Positions 9,341-20,409 of a stretch of 64,000 nucleotides of DNA are shown here, piece by piece. Position 1 is the first letter of the stretch. Each line of letters starts with the position of its first letter. Position numbers and translations under genes: made by a program. The notes below the pieces were generated by a model, which was not told where the DNA came from, did no database searches, and worked only from the letters and a program-made list of their open reading frames with translations. Where the stretch lies: the NCBI GenBank assembly GCA_977006965.1, contig OZ345356.1, positions 248,001-312,000 on the forward strand, written 5' to 3'. This stretch comes from Phymatolithon calcareum (Eukaryota > Rhodophyta > Florideophyceae > Hapalidiales).

Positions 9341-10652
9341 CGCCGTAGACGACCCACGGTAGCGAGGAGTCATTGTGTGTTCTTTGTGCCACATTTTGCA
9401 GCTCGGTGATCAGTGCACCGAGCTCGTTTGACAGCTGATCCGATAGCATGTCGTAACCGCGCCTGGCACGTGGTGCGGTATTCGCGTAAGTCCCTATTGA
9501 TTAAGGGCGTTGACATCGTCTCTATAGACGCTCTGCCGGCAGCGGCATACCGCTGGTATTTTAGGTATTCTCTGGAAACCGACTTGCTGCTCGGTGTTGC
9601 ATGTCTTCTCCACTTCCGCCCCCGCGCAACGTATCCTCTCATAGGTGTTACGAAGGCTTCTGCGTTGCTCCTGCCAGTGCGCCTGCTTCCTGAAAGGAGG
9701 GCAACGGTTGTATTGTATAGGATATCAAACAATAGAATTTCCATGGGAGCGATGCACTGCACCATTTCGCTCGATTGCTCCTCCTACAAGCGCTCGACAT
9801 TTTGAAGGGCAGTGAAAAAACCTATTTGAATTCCATTTTTTCGAAAGACGGAAAGATACGTGAGACGACTCCTGCGAATGTTTTGCGAGGTTGGATTGTC
9901 GGCTTCGGATCGTGTTGCTTCGGATGCGATGCTTCTGGGGTTGGGTTGCTTGTTTCTAAGAAGGTTTCCCTCGTCAACTCCGGGGCCGTAATCTGAATTA
10001 ATATAGACTTCCTAAAACATTCTTGAGTAGAGATGTCAATGTTCTAGAGATCGCCAGCAATGTATAAGGTGCTTGTTGGCGAACAATAAGTTGTCAATGT
10101 ATGTATAAGTAAACAGAGCAACACATATGGCAGTAGTATGTCTCTCCTACGTCAGGCGGGGTTCCGAAAGCTCAATGGAAATTGGGCCATATTTGAACTG
10201 ACGCCAGCGCTTACGGTTATACGGTTTTGATTTCATGGTGGTAGAGGTAACCGAATCAGAAATAGGAGATCTCGATCAATCCACATAGCCTCCTTCAACG
10301 ACGTCTCACTTATTAATGATTCTAGCGTCCTATATACACGCTGACCACTTTTGAATTCCTCAAGTCTTGATATAATTCCATATGATACGTATTTGTCGCA
10401 GTTTTTCCACCTCCGTTCCAAACGAACGAGATATGGACTTATCTTCGTCGAAGTTCGGAGGAGAAACTGTGTTCTTTCTGTGGTCATTAATGGCATCGCC
10501 AAAATCTTGAACAAGAATCGAGCATTCAAATCTCAATATAAGAAAGGTATGAACAAAGTATCGTAACGAAGAAGGTGGATAAAACCAGACGGACGAATTA
10601 GGAATCAGTCCACGAGATGAGAAAGTGCCATGTGAAATCTTCCACTGACAAC
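9341..10652. other. Intergenic; two overlapping antiparallel frames not supported
   Basis: Frames of about 130 codons run in opposite directions over 9370-9805, both lacking an ATG at their outer end and lacking motifs. 10021-10230 is unique low-complexity sequence. A 194-codon minus frame (10944-10360) crosses the left end of the transposon at 10655 and is therefore unlikely to be a gene. Confidence 0.45.
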
Positions 10653-10654
10653 TA

Positions 10655-12665
10655 CACTGGTTTGGGAAATTAGTCTGTCGCGTATCATAGGTGTAAATAT
10701 CAGCTGCTGAGAGTTTTTCGAAGGAGTGCAAGCGGGAAGTCGTACTCGATATAAATCGAAAACTTTTTGAAAACGTTTTGAGAAAAGCTCGAATTTTAAA
10801 TTTTTCTATCTCATGTACTCTAATCAATACTATGCATGATTGCAAAGTATTGATTACAGTACTTTCACAACAGGGAACACGTTTTGCGCCCACTGTGCCG
10901 TGAGAGTAGTAAACACATTTCTTTACGCATACAATTTCCTGCAATACAGTAGAAGCAGAGCGTACTTATAGACTTCAAATTTTATATAAAGAGGAAGGAA
11001 CTTGAAGACGGAGCTCATCGCTTTCGCAAACTACGAATCCGCATGGCCAGTTCTCAGCCACAGAGTTTGGCTTCATCCAATCAAGTCACTCCTAAACGAT
11101 CCATCCAAAATGTTTCAACCAAATCACAAAGGCTGCGAGTAATTCTATGGATGGAAAATGTCGTTTTAGAGTCTGGAAATTAGACAAATATTTCTTCCAA
11201 AGTAGTGAAAGCGTTTCCTATGCTTTGTCGGCTCCAGTAATGCCAACATAATGAAAGCTCGGGAATGGTGGAAGAGGAGAAGTGAATTCAAGGCCCAATT
11301 GAAAACCCCAGAGAATATTGCGATGACTGTCAGCTTTCGTAGAACCCTAGGTGTGTCCTTGAGAAAGACACATCTCAAGGCTCAACAAGGACGTGATCTC
11401 AAGGGTGCTGCTTGTGTGGACTACCGTCACGCAATTCTATTTGTGGAGTTTGAACACTTACGCGCGAAAGGTGTCAAATTGAAGCAGCTCGCGCTTCATA
11501 CAATGGATGATCCGGTAGCTCCATTCTCTGGAACTGAGATTCATGAGCGGTCCAGCAAGCCTATCAGAGATTTTATCACGTACCACTGGATATACATATA
11601 TATATAAGTCGGCCAAATATCATCATAGGCAAGCAAAGCGGATCACTTGCACGATATCCAGCACACCGTATTGCACTGAGAACTTAATCGCGTATCAGTT
11701 GGGCCAATTGGAGCGTGATTTTTGCATTTGGCGTCCTTCATGAGAACATGATCAAAAATATGGATGAAACGCACTTTTTCATGAATCAAGACAATCACCA
11801 CACCCTTGGATACGCGGGAGATGAGAACGTAACCTATGGGGACATGTCGTAAGGAAGTGAAGGGATGACAATGGTTCTGCGTAGAATCGGAGGCGTTAAT
11901 TCTAAGTTGGAAGCATCGTTTATGATATTCAATCATCATAGAAATTACCCAATTCAAGGTGTCCCTGACAACGTCCCTGGTGTTTTTACAGAATAGGGCC
12001 TAGGGCATGGATGGACGGCACCGTGTTAGAAAGTCGGCTTAATATGAGGCGGGCTATTTGCAAGGATCCCCCTGGACGCATGCGATTGGTTTTCATGGGC
12101 AACTGCTCTCGCCACAACGAAACACCACAAGTGTTACAAGCGCTACAAATAATTGATGCAAAAATTCGAAAACCGCCTCCAAAAAACCCACATCGATGTG
12201 GACTTATTCGTTATTCAAAAAATTAGAGAAGTTTGGCGCGGTGCTTGGGAGGAGGAGAAATTGCGCCTAATTCATGGTGGTCATTGGCCACTCGGACCTA
12301 ACCGATCTGGAAAATTAAAAATATCCCTGCAAAACGTTCTATTCGAAACTGGCTGCAAAATCAGTGGAACAGGTTAACAATATGAAAGACGCGAACAATA
12401 TTTCATATCCCCGCAAAGCTATGATTCGGTGCGGATTGGCGCTCGACATTGACTGTCCGTAGAGGGTGGTACAACGGTTTTCCCACTTGCAAAGAATCGT
12501 AGAGGAACATCACATGAGTTTTTGTGGTGAGATTTTTGAAAATATATTGACCAATAATACTTAAATAAAAATTTCTATTCAAATATTGGACTAATAGTAC
12601 TAGAATATTAATGTAAGATGGCTATGATAAGATTTTTGCCGACAGACCAATTTCCCAAACCAGTG
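10655..12665 (+). mobile_element. Tc1/mariner-pogo type DNA transposon, decayed
   Basis: A 2011-bp element bounded by 26-bp inverted repeats (25 of 26 matching) that begin CACTGGTTTGGGAAATT and continue GTCTGTCG (10655-10680 and 12640-12665). Each end is flanked by TA (10653-10654 and 12666-12667), the target duplication of the Tc1/mariner-pogo superfamily. The interior carries a DDE transposase pseudogene in the plus orientation (11251-12530). The ends are better preserved than the gene. Confidence 0.87.
11251..12530 (+). pseudogene. pogo-like DDE transposase pseudogene
   Basis: Translation across several frames recovers a DDE_1-type transposase in order: an N-terminal helical region (from the ATG at 11251), LIAYQLGQLERDF, the first catalytic aspartate in NMDETHFFMN (about 11745-11790), NYPIQGVPDNVPG, a degraded second-aspartate block MGNCSRHNE (expected DNCSGHN), the region of the third acidic residue DLFVIQKIREVWR, and the C-terminal SYPRKAMIRCGLALDID. 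At least three frameshifts and several stops (TAA in GDMS-stop-GSEG near 11850) inactivate it. The second catalytic aspartate reads Gly. It lies within matching terminal repeats. Confidence 0.8.
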
Positions 12666-12766
12666 TAGCTTGGGGCAAATAGTACCTTCTCAATAAATCT
12701 ACTTAATTATGATGAAGTGTTATCCTAAAGGCTAAATAATTTCCCTCTCAGTAATTTTTATCCCTG

Positions 12767-12825
12767 TGTCACCAATTTGAAAAGCAGCACGTCAGTGACA
12801 CTAATTTGAAAAACAGCACTTCAGG
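12767..12825. repeat. GTGACAC-type short repeats
   Basis: Two units of about 32 bp (GTGTCACCAATTTGAAAAGC and AGTGACACTAATTTGAAAAA, each followed by CAGCAC). The same AGTGACACTG word recurs at 20410-20575 and near 17705. Possibly subterminal repeats of an unidentified transposon. Confidence 0.5.
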
Positions 12826-12828
12826 GAG

Positions 12829-13561
12829 GTGTGGGAAATCCCGTTTCTGAGTCTCATATGTAAAATAGAAGAAATCGAGCTTTCCGTGAGAATTTCGGTT
12901 TTTGGAAAATTTTACTGCCTGATACTCTTTGTTGTTAGGAGGACACAAAAAATGGGAAAACCTGGGCCACAATCATCTTCCCTTCTCCACTCCGTGTCTC
13001 TGCACGGAGCTTCGGCACTTGATGTTTCGCAGAACTTGCGCCCGAGCATCCATCACCTGTTCCGGTGTTGTCGTGCTTTCGATCGTTGTTCTGATGCACT
13101 CGCTTTGTAATCAAATGTACCCCCAATTCGAAGATCTCAAATCGCTGCGAAAACGCATGGCCAGTCAGGAAGGTGAATGGAGATAGCGAATTTGCAAAAA
13201 CGGTATAACATGAGGTGGACATGTGAAATTTAGAGCGTGGTGAAACCATCGTAAAAATTTTAATCCATATTTCATTGACATGGTTGAAATAACCTATCGA
13301 AATACTTCCAAACAGTCTCTTTATCAAAAGAAAACAAAAATGATTCAATACTTATACTGCGCGCCAAAGTCGGCAATACGTCACTAAAAAGAGCACTTTC
13401 TTTCGCTTTCAACAAGCAGGAAAATGGTAAGTATAATTTTCAATTGGCCACGTTATGCGGATTCAGCAGTGTAAAGTTGGGGTTGTTCGATCTGTGAGGT
13501 CAAACTATATCCAAAAACCATTTCACCCTTATACCGTCCCTCGAAATTTTAGTATACCGTT
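12829..13561. repeat. 730-bp dispersed repeat, copy 1
   Basis: Aligns over its full length with 27333-28051 at roughly 80-85% by eye, starting GTGGGAAATCCCG and ending CTTATACCGTCCCTCGAA plus GTATAC. Minus-strand translations share words such as HSKLDFF/HGKLDFF and KRDFP in both copies, which suggests an ancient coding strand, but frames are broken. No terminal inverted repeats are evident. Family unknown. Confidence 0.7.
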
Positions 13562-13577
13562 TTTTAAAACGGTATAC
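13552..13577. repeat. Perfect 26-nt palindrome at the end of the 730-bp repeat
   Basis: GTATACCG, TTTTTTAAAA, CGGTATAC. Its left half is the right end of the 730-bp repeat; copy 2 (ending 28051) lacks the mirrored half. Confidence 0.75.
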
Positions 13578-13745
13578 AAAACTAGACCGCGATAAGCCGT
13601 ATGTCAAAAGCGCAGTAAAAGGGATACAGGGAGTTTCTACGACTTGGTCATAAGATCAAACAAATGGAACCAATAAAGAGAGAACAAGCATGCTATCTAT
13701 GACAGGAGAACATTACGCCGTCGTCATGATGTTGTCCGACAAATT

Positions 13746-14010
13746 CAGGCAACTTTAACAATCAGAAAAAATTGCAGCGCCGTGCATACACCGCGGGCAT
13801 TCTGGCCCATACTGGTCTCGACCAACTTTGTGTTTGACAAGTGAAAGAAAAACGCCGGTGGGCGTAAGCCGGCCGCCTAAAATCATAAATCATACGCGTA
13901 ACAAGCGGAAACCCGTCCTGCCTGCACGGCTATTCGCCCGCTGCCCGATCACAATCGTTCCCACCTTCCCGTGTGCGCTTGTCTGCTTTTCCGTCCGCCG
14001 GTCCTCCCGG
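13746..14010 (+). repeat. Left arm of a large inverted repeat
   Basis: About 265 bp starting CAGGCAACTTTAAC matches the reverse complement of 15955-16224 at roughly 80% by eye, including TTCTGGCCCATAC and the GC-rich inner part with GTGCGCTTGTCTGC. Together the arms enclose about 1.9 kb. They may be long terminal inverted repeats of a 2.5-kb element or two opposed copies of one repeat; no target duplication could be defined. Confidence 0.65.
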
Positions 14011-14015
14011 GGGCT

Positions 14016-15064
14016 GCGGGAAACTCGCCATATAATACGGACAGACAGCGGGCCAGCAGGCGTGTTATCATAGACAACCTATTTTCCCCTTTCTATTCCC
14101 TGAACAGTGAATATCAAATTATAGAAATCCGTTTCATATTAAATTGTATCATACCCTTTCGTGACATTTGTGGCATATCATACAATTGCAAGGCGTAGAT
14201 GGTGCTGTCACATAACTTCAAAGAAGATGAGAAGAGTTTGGTCCTTGCGATACAGATCTTGTGATACGTGACTGTGCAATGATTCGTTCACATGACTCCG
14301 AGAGCCGCCTTTAGAGACATTTGCAATATGTTATCCCCTGCTACACATTTATTCCGCGAGATATGCGCTATAGCATATTTTCTGTGGCGGGATTTTACAC
14401 GTATTCGAGCTCAACCGGGCCCATAAAACATTTTGGGGATTAGCAGGCCCTTAATCGCACCATTGGAGAAGAAAATAGGAGGACGTAATTACGAGGGACA
14501 GATATGCCGGTTCTTGAAAATTCTAAAAATCGCCGTTCCTGGCCTGTTCTTGCTTATCCCGCTTGGGCCCTTTTGCATTACTCCACCTGCAATTTTTACG
14601 AAACAAATCGCGTCAGAATCTTGGAAAAATTATCTTTTTAATTATGTAAATGTGATTGGATGAATGGTAGTAGATTTGGCGGTGGAGCACTGTAAAGTTT
14701 GTAAAATTATCTGGGACGAGATAGCAGAATTATCGAGAGATAATATTTTATCGAGGGATAGTATTATTATCACTGGATAGATTTTGATACCCCAAAGACG
14801 TTTTTCTGTCAGGGAAGTTGTCGCCATTCATTGCGTAATCGTTCATATAAATTAAAATTCAAAATCATGTTCCCGAAACCGTCTCGTTTGAAAAACACAG
14901 CACTTCATAAGAATTTAGATTATGTCAGGCAGCTTATATCCGTCGTAGTTCATTGAAATGGAAAAACTGAAATCAGGCTTTCTTCATTCAATACTTCAGC
15001 GCCATTGAAATCCCTCTCCTTTTTTTGACTTGGGTTTTGTTCACAAGCGGGGAAATATCGAGAT
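14016..15064. other. AT-rich interior of the inverted-repeat region
   Basis: No gene recognised. Local duplications of the type ATTATCGAGAGATAATATTTT lie near 14728-14770. Frames are short and unsupported. Confidence 0.45.
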
Positions 15065-15235
15065 TCTCGCAGCCCCTTGTGTTTCTCCGCCTGCCTGCGC
15101 TTGTCTGCCTGCCCGTGTGCGCTTGTGCGCTTGCACAACTGCCCGCCCTCCGTCCGATCGTAATCATGCCCGCCATCCTTCCTGCGCTTGTCCGCTTGTT
15201 CGCCTGCCGCCTTTCCGCTTGACACCCAAAAATCT
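15065..15235 (+). repeat. GC-rich degenerate minisatellite
   Basis: Loose tandem iterations of words such as CTGCCTGCGCTTGTCTGC and TGCGCTTGTCCGC. The same repeat appears inverted at 15805-16060 and at 13930-14015. Strong C/T versus A/G strand asymmetry makes several frames open on both strands; these are composition artefacts. Confidence 0.6.
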
Positions 15236-15804
15236 GCCTTGTTAAGCTGTCTGCCCCTTGCCTCTAAAAAACACTTCCTTGCATTCCCGACCATCCCTGC
15301 TCCACTACAGAATATTACCTTGCCCTTTTTCTGTCCGTGTCCCTCTGTATCGCAAGGTGTATGCTCTTTGTAGTAGGGGAGGTCTCTTGTGAACCGCAGG
15401 GAGTTCAATTTTTTAGTCTAGCTTCTGTAAAATGTAGTATGTCAGCAAAACGAGAATATAGCTTCCCATCTCGGCTCCCATGAAAACGCATTTCTTAGCG
15501 TCGCAAGTTGCTCCGCGTAGGATAGTAAAAACAAAATCGAAGTTGATAGAAGTAAAATTCGTTTTTGACATTGATATTTTCGCTGAAAATTCTGAGCCCG
15601 TTCTCGAGCATATGACGTTGCGAAACGGTCCAAATTGACATCAATTTTTAGTGCAATGCTACACTGTTTCAATTATTTTCCCGCTTATTGCACGTGTGCA
15701 ATAAAGAGTTTTATGTTCTGGAACAGTTGATTTCTTTCGTTCTAATTGCACAGACACTCAGACCAGGAGAGACTCGGGAATATACCCTAGCGTTGCAGCT
15801 TTTT
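15236..15804. other. Intergenic, no gene recognised
   Basis: No recognisable coding or repeat ends between the two GC-rich repeat blocks. Confidence 0.45.
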
Positions 15805-16060
15805 TTCGGGTTAGGCGGGAAAAAGAGCAAGAGGACAAGCGGACAAGCGCAGGCCGGCTGGCGGGCATGATTGCGTTCGGACAGCGAGCGGGAAAACGTA
15901 CAAGCGCACAAGCGCACGAGGGCAGGCGGACAAGCGCAGGCAAGCGTAAAAACACAGGACGGCTGGCTGGCGGACAAGCAGAAAAGCGCACGCGGGCATT
16001 CGGGAACGATTGAGATCGGGTAGCTGGCGGATAAGCGTGCAGGCAGGACCGGCGTGCGCT
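15805..16060 (-). repeat. GC-rich degenerate minisatellite, inverted copy
   Basis: GCGGACAAGCGCAGG-type words repeat every 15-40 bp; this is the reverse complement of the block at 15065-15235 and forms the inner part of the right inverted arm. Confidence 0.6.
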
Positions 16061-16224
16061 TGTTAGGCATAAGTTTTATGATATTTAGGCTGCCGGCGTA
16101 AGACCACCGGCCTCGTTTTTCCACTTGTGAAACACAAAGAAGGGCCTCTGGTCGAGACCGGTATGGGCCAGAATGTCCGAGGTGTACGCACTGCGCTGTA
16201 ATTTTTGATGGTTAAAGTTGCCTG
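15955..16224 (-). repeat. Right arm of a large inverted repeat
   Basis: Reverse complement of 13746-14010. The minus-strand translation SGNFNHQKLQ, then ILAHTGLDQ, is also readable in the left arm as SGNFNNQKKLQ, then ILAHTGLDQ, so the arms derive from a coding sequence of unknown family; the frame here stays open from 16366 to 16085. Confidence 0.6.
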
Positions 16225-16595
16225 ACAAAGAAGTGTAAACCGAATGATACATGAAAAGGTTCATTACTTGATTCAGTGAACTCGTTTCACATTGCTGACA
16301 ATGATCTTTTTGATAACGTAACGTTTTACGTTGATGGACCGGAAGACTTAGAGGGCACCAGTGCATACGTTCATTTTGCGAAGAGGCCTAGTGTACTGCA
16401 AGACCACTGAAAACGCCATTTGCCGCGGCTCGCAATTTCACTAATCAGAGAACCAATGGCTCAGTGTCACTGCGGGGTGGTCTCGATATAGTTCCATTTT
16501 GTGTAATGCTTCACTCTTGTTAGTGCATGCTCGCTCGCAATCGCACAAGATCATACAATTTACACGTATTCAAGCTGCAATTGTAAATACTGTGC

Positions 16596-17390
16596 ATGCT
16601 CTACGTGTCAAGTGCAGCCTCGGGCTCACTGATGGTCATCTCGGTCACCGTTGCGCGCTGGTCCATGAATAAGAAGACGAGCAATTGCACGCGACAATCC
16701 CTGAATGAAAAGCTGGACTTCCTAGAAGCGCTCGCTATAAACTACGATACGGCCGCCGTTATGGCCAAGTACAAGATAAGTCGTCGGACGGACTCTAAAA
16801 TCAAGGCTGAAGCACCTGTTCTGAAAAAGAAGGTCCAGGACGGGACGGCTCTGACGATGAAGTCGAACCGAACTGCTAAGTTTCTGCTTTGCGATGGGAA
16901 GGTAATGAAATTCGTCGATTCTAGCGGAGCGGCGAAAATGCCTGTCACACAAGTGACGTTAATTCAGGGCGCACTCTTAATTCCAGAAGCCATGCTGACA
17001 GCAAAGCTACTGGTCAGCGAGTGTGCCGCTGTCAAGAAGTTCTCAGCGTCTACTGGTTGGGTGGTAAACTTTTTTCAAAGTCATGAGTTGGACTAAATAT
17101 CGCTTCATGATCAGGCAGGTAGTGCACGCTTCGCCGAGGCAGTGCGCGACATTTATTCCCTGCGCGAAAATCTACGAGGATGCGATACGGATTGCATTTA
17201 CAACGTGGACGAAACGGGCCCCTCCCGGTTTTTCGGCATAGAAGATGACGAAGATGAGAAACGCCACTGTGAATGACGCCATGGAGGAACTGCAACGAAC
17301 AGATTTTGTTGAGGAGGTCTTGGAACTCGTGCAGGAGGAAGAACTAGAAGTCTAAGAGGCTGCTCGCGAGCTTTCTCAAAGTTCTGATCT
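16596..17390 (+). pseudogene. CENP-B/Tigger-like transposase pseudogene
   Basis: From the ATG at 16596 the frame reads RQSLNEKLDFLEALAINYD, AVMAKYKISRRT, KSNRTAKFL, IPEAMLTAKLL and STGWVVNFFQSHEL. This is the tandem helix-turn-helix (CENP-B N-terminal plus Tc5-type) architecture of Tigger/pogo transposases. A stop at 17094-17096 interrupts it, but the same frame continues through SARFAEAVRDIYSLREN to CIYNVDETG, the first catalytic aspartate. After this the DDE core is missing: a short acidic C-terminal-like segment follows, with more stops. The copy is thus nonsense-mutated and internally deleted. It belongs to a lineage different from the 11251-12530 pseudogene. I could not define terminal repeats. 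Confidence 0.72.
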
Positions 17391-18411
17391 CTACCAACTG
17401 TTCAGGCCCCGACAAGAGAAAGCGTACGCCTGTAACCTTCCTGATGCTGGTGCCCACCTTCAGCCGGCTTTGAATGGCTTCGTCGATGCCATTCGTAAGC
17501 GAAACGCCAGTCGCAGTAGACAAACTCTAATCACTGAATTGCGGAACAGAAACAGTGCTTTCCACCAATGTCGCAGTTACAGTAATGTAAATTTTGATTA
17601 AAATTCTGTTTGGTGCTCACTTCTAAATAATGCCATAGGACGCCGGCTGCCATGGGGTAGTACTATTCAGCGTACTCCACTGTAATCCTAAAAATGGCTC
17701 ATCTGTGTCACTAATAGAAACTCAATAAGACACACTTATGCTCTTCGGCAAAAGTTTCAGAAATGTTTTTCAAATATCAATGCCCATCAGGTGGATAGAT
17801 TTTCTTCTCCATACTTTTCGACGACATTGTCTTCAACCTCGGCCAAGATGTCAGGGACGACAACAATCCACTTGGTTATGGCACGGGTTTTACGATGGTT
17901 GGTCGCCGATTCATCAGTAGCCGTCATGTGTCCAGATTTTCGCAACAAAATGAGCCGGATGTTGAGGATAATTTTGAACAAGCGGTGAAGGAGATAAATG
18001 AATTAGTGATGGAAGAGATTGAAACCTTGCACTGCTCAATATACTGTTCACCATCTTGTAGCAACTTAATTTAACTGCAGCTCTAGTTCTCCTCGGGAAG
18101 TTCTGCTCCATATTAGATTTAATTGACTATTCAGAGCCAATAGTCATGCCTGCAGTTTTAGGAGATCTTTTCTATTGACCACAGAACACTACTTCAAAAG
18201 TTTGAAACATTCTCTTTGGCATGATTTATCCACGATATGGGTCAGTTCGACTTTGTCATGATTAGACCGTTACAAATCTAAACAATATCATACCGTCTGA
18301 TGCGCATCATATAAATTCTGAAAATTTTGTGGGCAACATCTGGTGCTTACAAAACGTGGACTCGGCAAGGTGTATTACTCTTTGCCAAATTCTTGACCAG
18401 ATGAATAAACT
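17391..18411. other. Intergenic, no gene recognised
   Basis: Only the remains of the C-terminal acidic region above (to about 17540) and short chance frames. One GTGTCACTAAT word occurs near 17705. Confidence 0.45.
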
Positions 18412-18628
18412 TTTCAATAACGAGGAAATTAGATAAATGCCCACCAAAAGTGGTGAAAATACACTAAACATCCAACCGAGCCAAAATTACTATTCATCCG
18501 TTACGTGAAGCGCTGACAGTTGCGTTTTTTGGAGGGAAAAAGGGAAGTGTCTGCTACTTCCCCTTGATCCAACTTTTTTGCACATTCTCGAATTCGTCGT
18601 ACAAGATCAACGCACCACGCATGGAACC

Positions 18629-19251
18629 ATGAACAAGAAGAAGCTCGTGTTACAGGTAGGCGACTACTTTGGATCAAGCTTCGACTATATTGTTAACGTT
18701 GTGATCTCCCACAATGCGTTAATCGGGAAGTCACACCTCTTGGAGAGGAGCGGCAAGCAGCCTCAGACACTCATCTATAGCCAGCGCACAGTTTGCACCT
18801 TCCATGTGAACGTCAGCGCGCTGTCGAGCGTCGGGGGTGTCAGGATCACCAAGTTAATCGGACACAGCTGTGCTGGAGGCCCCTCAAGGGAGCGCCAGTT
18901 CAAGACTGAGCTACTTGGCCCAAGCAACACGGGGGCAGCATCATGCGTGTTGCAATTACTGGTGACCAGCTAGTACAGGAAGATTTGGTGTCATTTGAAC
19001 TTGTCGATAAGCCGGGCCGTAAGCGCAAGAAGCCCTTCATGCCGTCCGAAATGAGGGCCCGTCACTGCTTCTCGTATGGATACGCCGGTCACTTCTCACA
19101 GACATGCGGTAGGCCCAACATACACAACCTTGTCGAGGCGAAGCGAAAGCACATCGGAAATAACGGCTCAGTCCATGATGATCGCCTCACCGCTTTCGCT
19201 GACAGAGATGCTATCAATAATTTCGACGAAGAGCTAAACCAGAGAGAGTAG
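18629..19251 (+). pseudogene. MULE protein remnant: N-terminal zinc domain joined to C-terminal zinc knuckle
   Basis: The first part (ATG at 18629 to 18973) contains CTFHVNVSAL and RITKLIGHSC, resembling the N-terminal Cys/His DNA-binding domain of Mutator-like transposases. In another frame, 18943-19251 encodes HCFSYGYAGHFSQTC, a zinc knuckle of pattern C-x2-C-x4-H-x4-C in which the second Cys is Tyr. The catalytic DDE/SWIM portion that should lie between is missing. The frameshift, the deletion and the lost Cys make it non-functional. The call is supported by the MULE ends around it. Confidence 0.65.
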
Positions 19252-19649
19252 CGTACGCAACAAATTTCACTGTCGGTTAGAGTGCTCTGAGAAACGGATG
19301 AGTAGTAGGTTCGGCTAGGGTGATTATGAGGAAACCTGAACCGGACCGAACGGCCCACGAGACACGAAACTGAAGACTTCCGGCGCGGGCGGGTAGCCCG
19401 CGCCGGTATTTTTGACCACGACGAATGCTTTGACGAATGCGCGCATTTTGGCGGCTTCTCCGCCGAAATCGGTTGTCGCGATGAAGAACGCTGGCCCGCT
19501 GAAGACCAAGTCAAGAGTGCTGACCCCGAAACATTCCGCGAACCGACGCGAAATATCAGAAATCGTGCTACGTGCTGAATGTATGAAACCATCGATATCA
19601 TACCCGGTGCAAGACTAGTTGTCGCCGACGCGGAAACCAGAACCCGCGC

Positions 19650-19990
19650 CGATAGTCCCCACCGAAGTTGTCCCCCCGAGCGAGGTTCCGTTTTTGGAGC
19701 CGCGCAAGATGTCCCCCCAAGTGGGTGTCCGTTGAAGGCCCCCCGAAGTTGTCCCCCCGAGCGAGCCTCCGTTCACGAACGCCACCCTCCAAGTTGCCCC
19801 CGCGAGCGAGAGCGAGGCCTCGTTGAAGAGCCTCCCTAAGTTGTCCCCCCGAAAGAGCACTCGTTGAAGAGCGCCTACCTGTAGCTGTCCCCCCGAGCGA
19901 GCTCTTGTTGAAGAGCACACCCCCTGATGTTAAGAGCCCACAGAAGTTGTCCCCCGAGAGGGCTTCCCTTTATTAGCCCCCCGGAAGTTA
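19650..19990. repeat. Minisatellite, 40-47-bp degenerate units
   Basis: About seven units built on GAAGTTGTCCCCCCGAGCGA followed by CGTTGAAGAGC. The TTGTCCCC motif starts near 19668, 19708, 19749, 19794, 19841, 19885 and 19947. The repeat lies within the MULE. The runs of C make several frames open without coding meaning. Confidence 0.8.
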
Positions 19991-20409
19991 TGCGAGCGCG
20001 CCGAGAAGACCTCCGACTGCGGAGGTTTGCCCTACTCGGCAATTTTTACTGCGAAGAAGAAGAACGTAGCAAGTGATGGATACTAGAGTTGGAGATGATG
20101 GAGATGAGTGCAGCAATTTTGATTTGGGAACATAATTGTTACACAGGGTAGTTACTGAGATCCAAGCTGCTCTGTTGTTGGTGAATACCGGCGTTGAGGG
20201 CTTGTAAAATAAAAACATACAATTTCCCCCCCCCTAGGGTGATTATGATAGTTTTTTTGCTGTGGGTGAGTAGTAGCTTTGGCTAGGGTGGATATTTAGT
20301 GCACTTTTACCACTTTTGGCGGACATTTAGCGAATTTCCTCTTTCAGTAACTATGTCCCGAAATTTTTACATTTCTAGCTTCTTCCGTAATTTTTAGTTA
20401 CAGATTCGA

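Larger units (their letters stand above)
18422..20341 (+). mobile_element. Mutator-like element (MULE), internally deleted
   Basis: A 1920-bp element with long terminal inverted repeats of about 78 bp (18422-18499 and 20264-20341; about 64 of 78 positions match by hand) starting GAGGAAATT. It is flanked by a 10-bp direct repeat with one mismatch, TTTCAATAAC (18412-18421) and TTTCAGTAAC (20342-20351). Long terminal repeats with 9-11-bp duplications are typical of Mutator-like elements. Inside are a broken MULE-type gene (18629-19251) and a minisatellite (19650-19990). An inner piece of the terminal repeat (GAGTAGTAGGTTCGGCTAGG) recurs at 19298. Confidence 0.85.

Noticed and set aside
9370-9805. 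Two overlapping antiparallel frames of about 130 codons
   Set aside because: Neither begins with ATG, neither has a motif, and each could be the shadow of the other.
10360-10944. 194-codon minus-strand frame
   Set aside because: It starts with TTG and crosses the left terminal repeat of the transposon at 10655, so it cannot be an old host gene; no domain seen.
15025-16124. Multiple open frames rich in Leu, Pro, Ala, Cys and Arg
   Set aside because: They lie in the C/T-biased minisatellite and are open in several frames on both strands, a composition artefact.
16380-17700. Terminal inverted repeats for the CENP-B/Tigger pseudogene
   Set aside because: CAGTG-type words occur on both sides, but flanking TA and matching ends could not be aligned convincingly.
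19579-19920. Pro/Gly-rich frames of about 100 codons on both strands
   Set aside because: Produced by the C-rich tandem repeat at 19650-19990.
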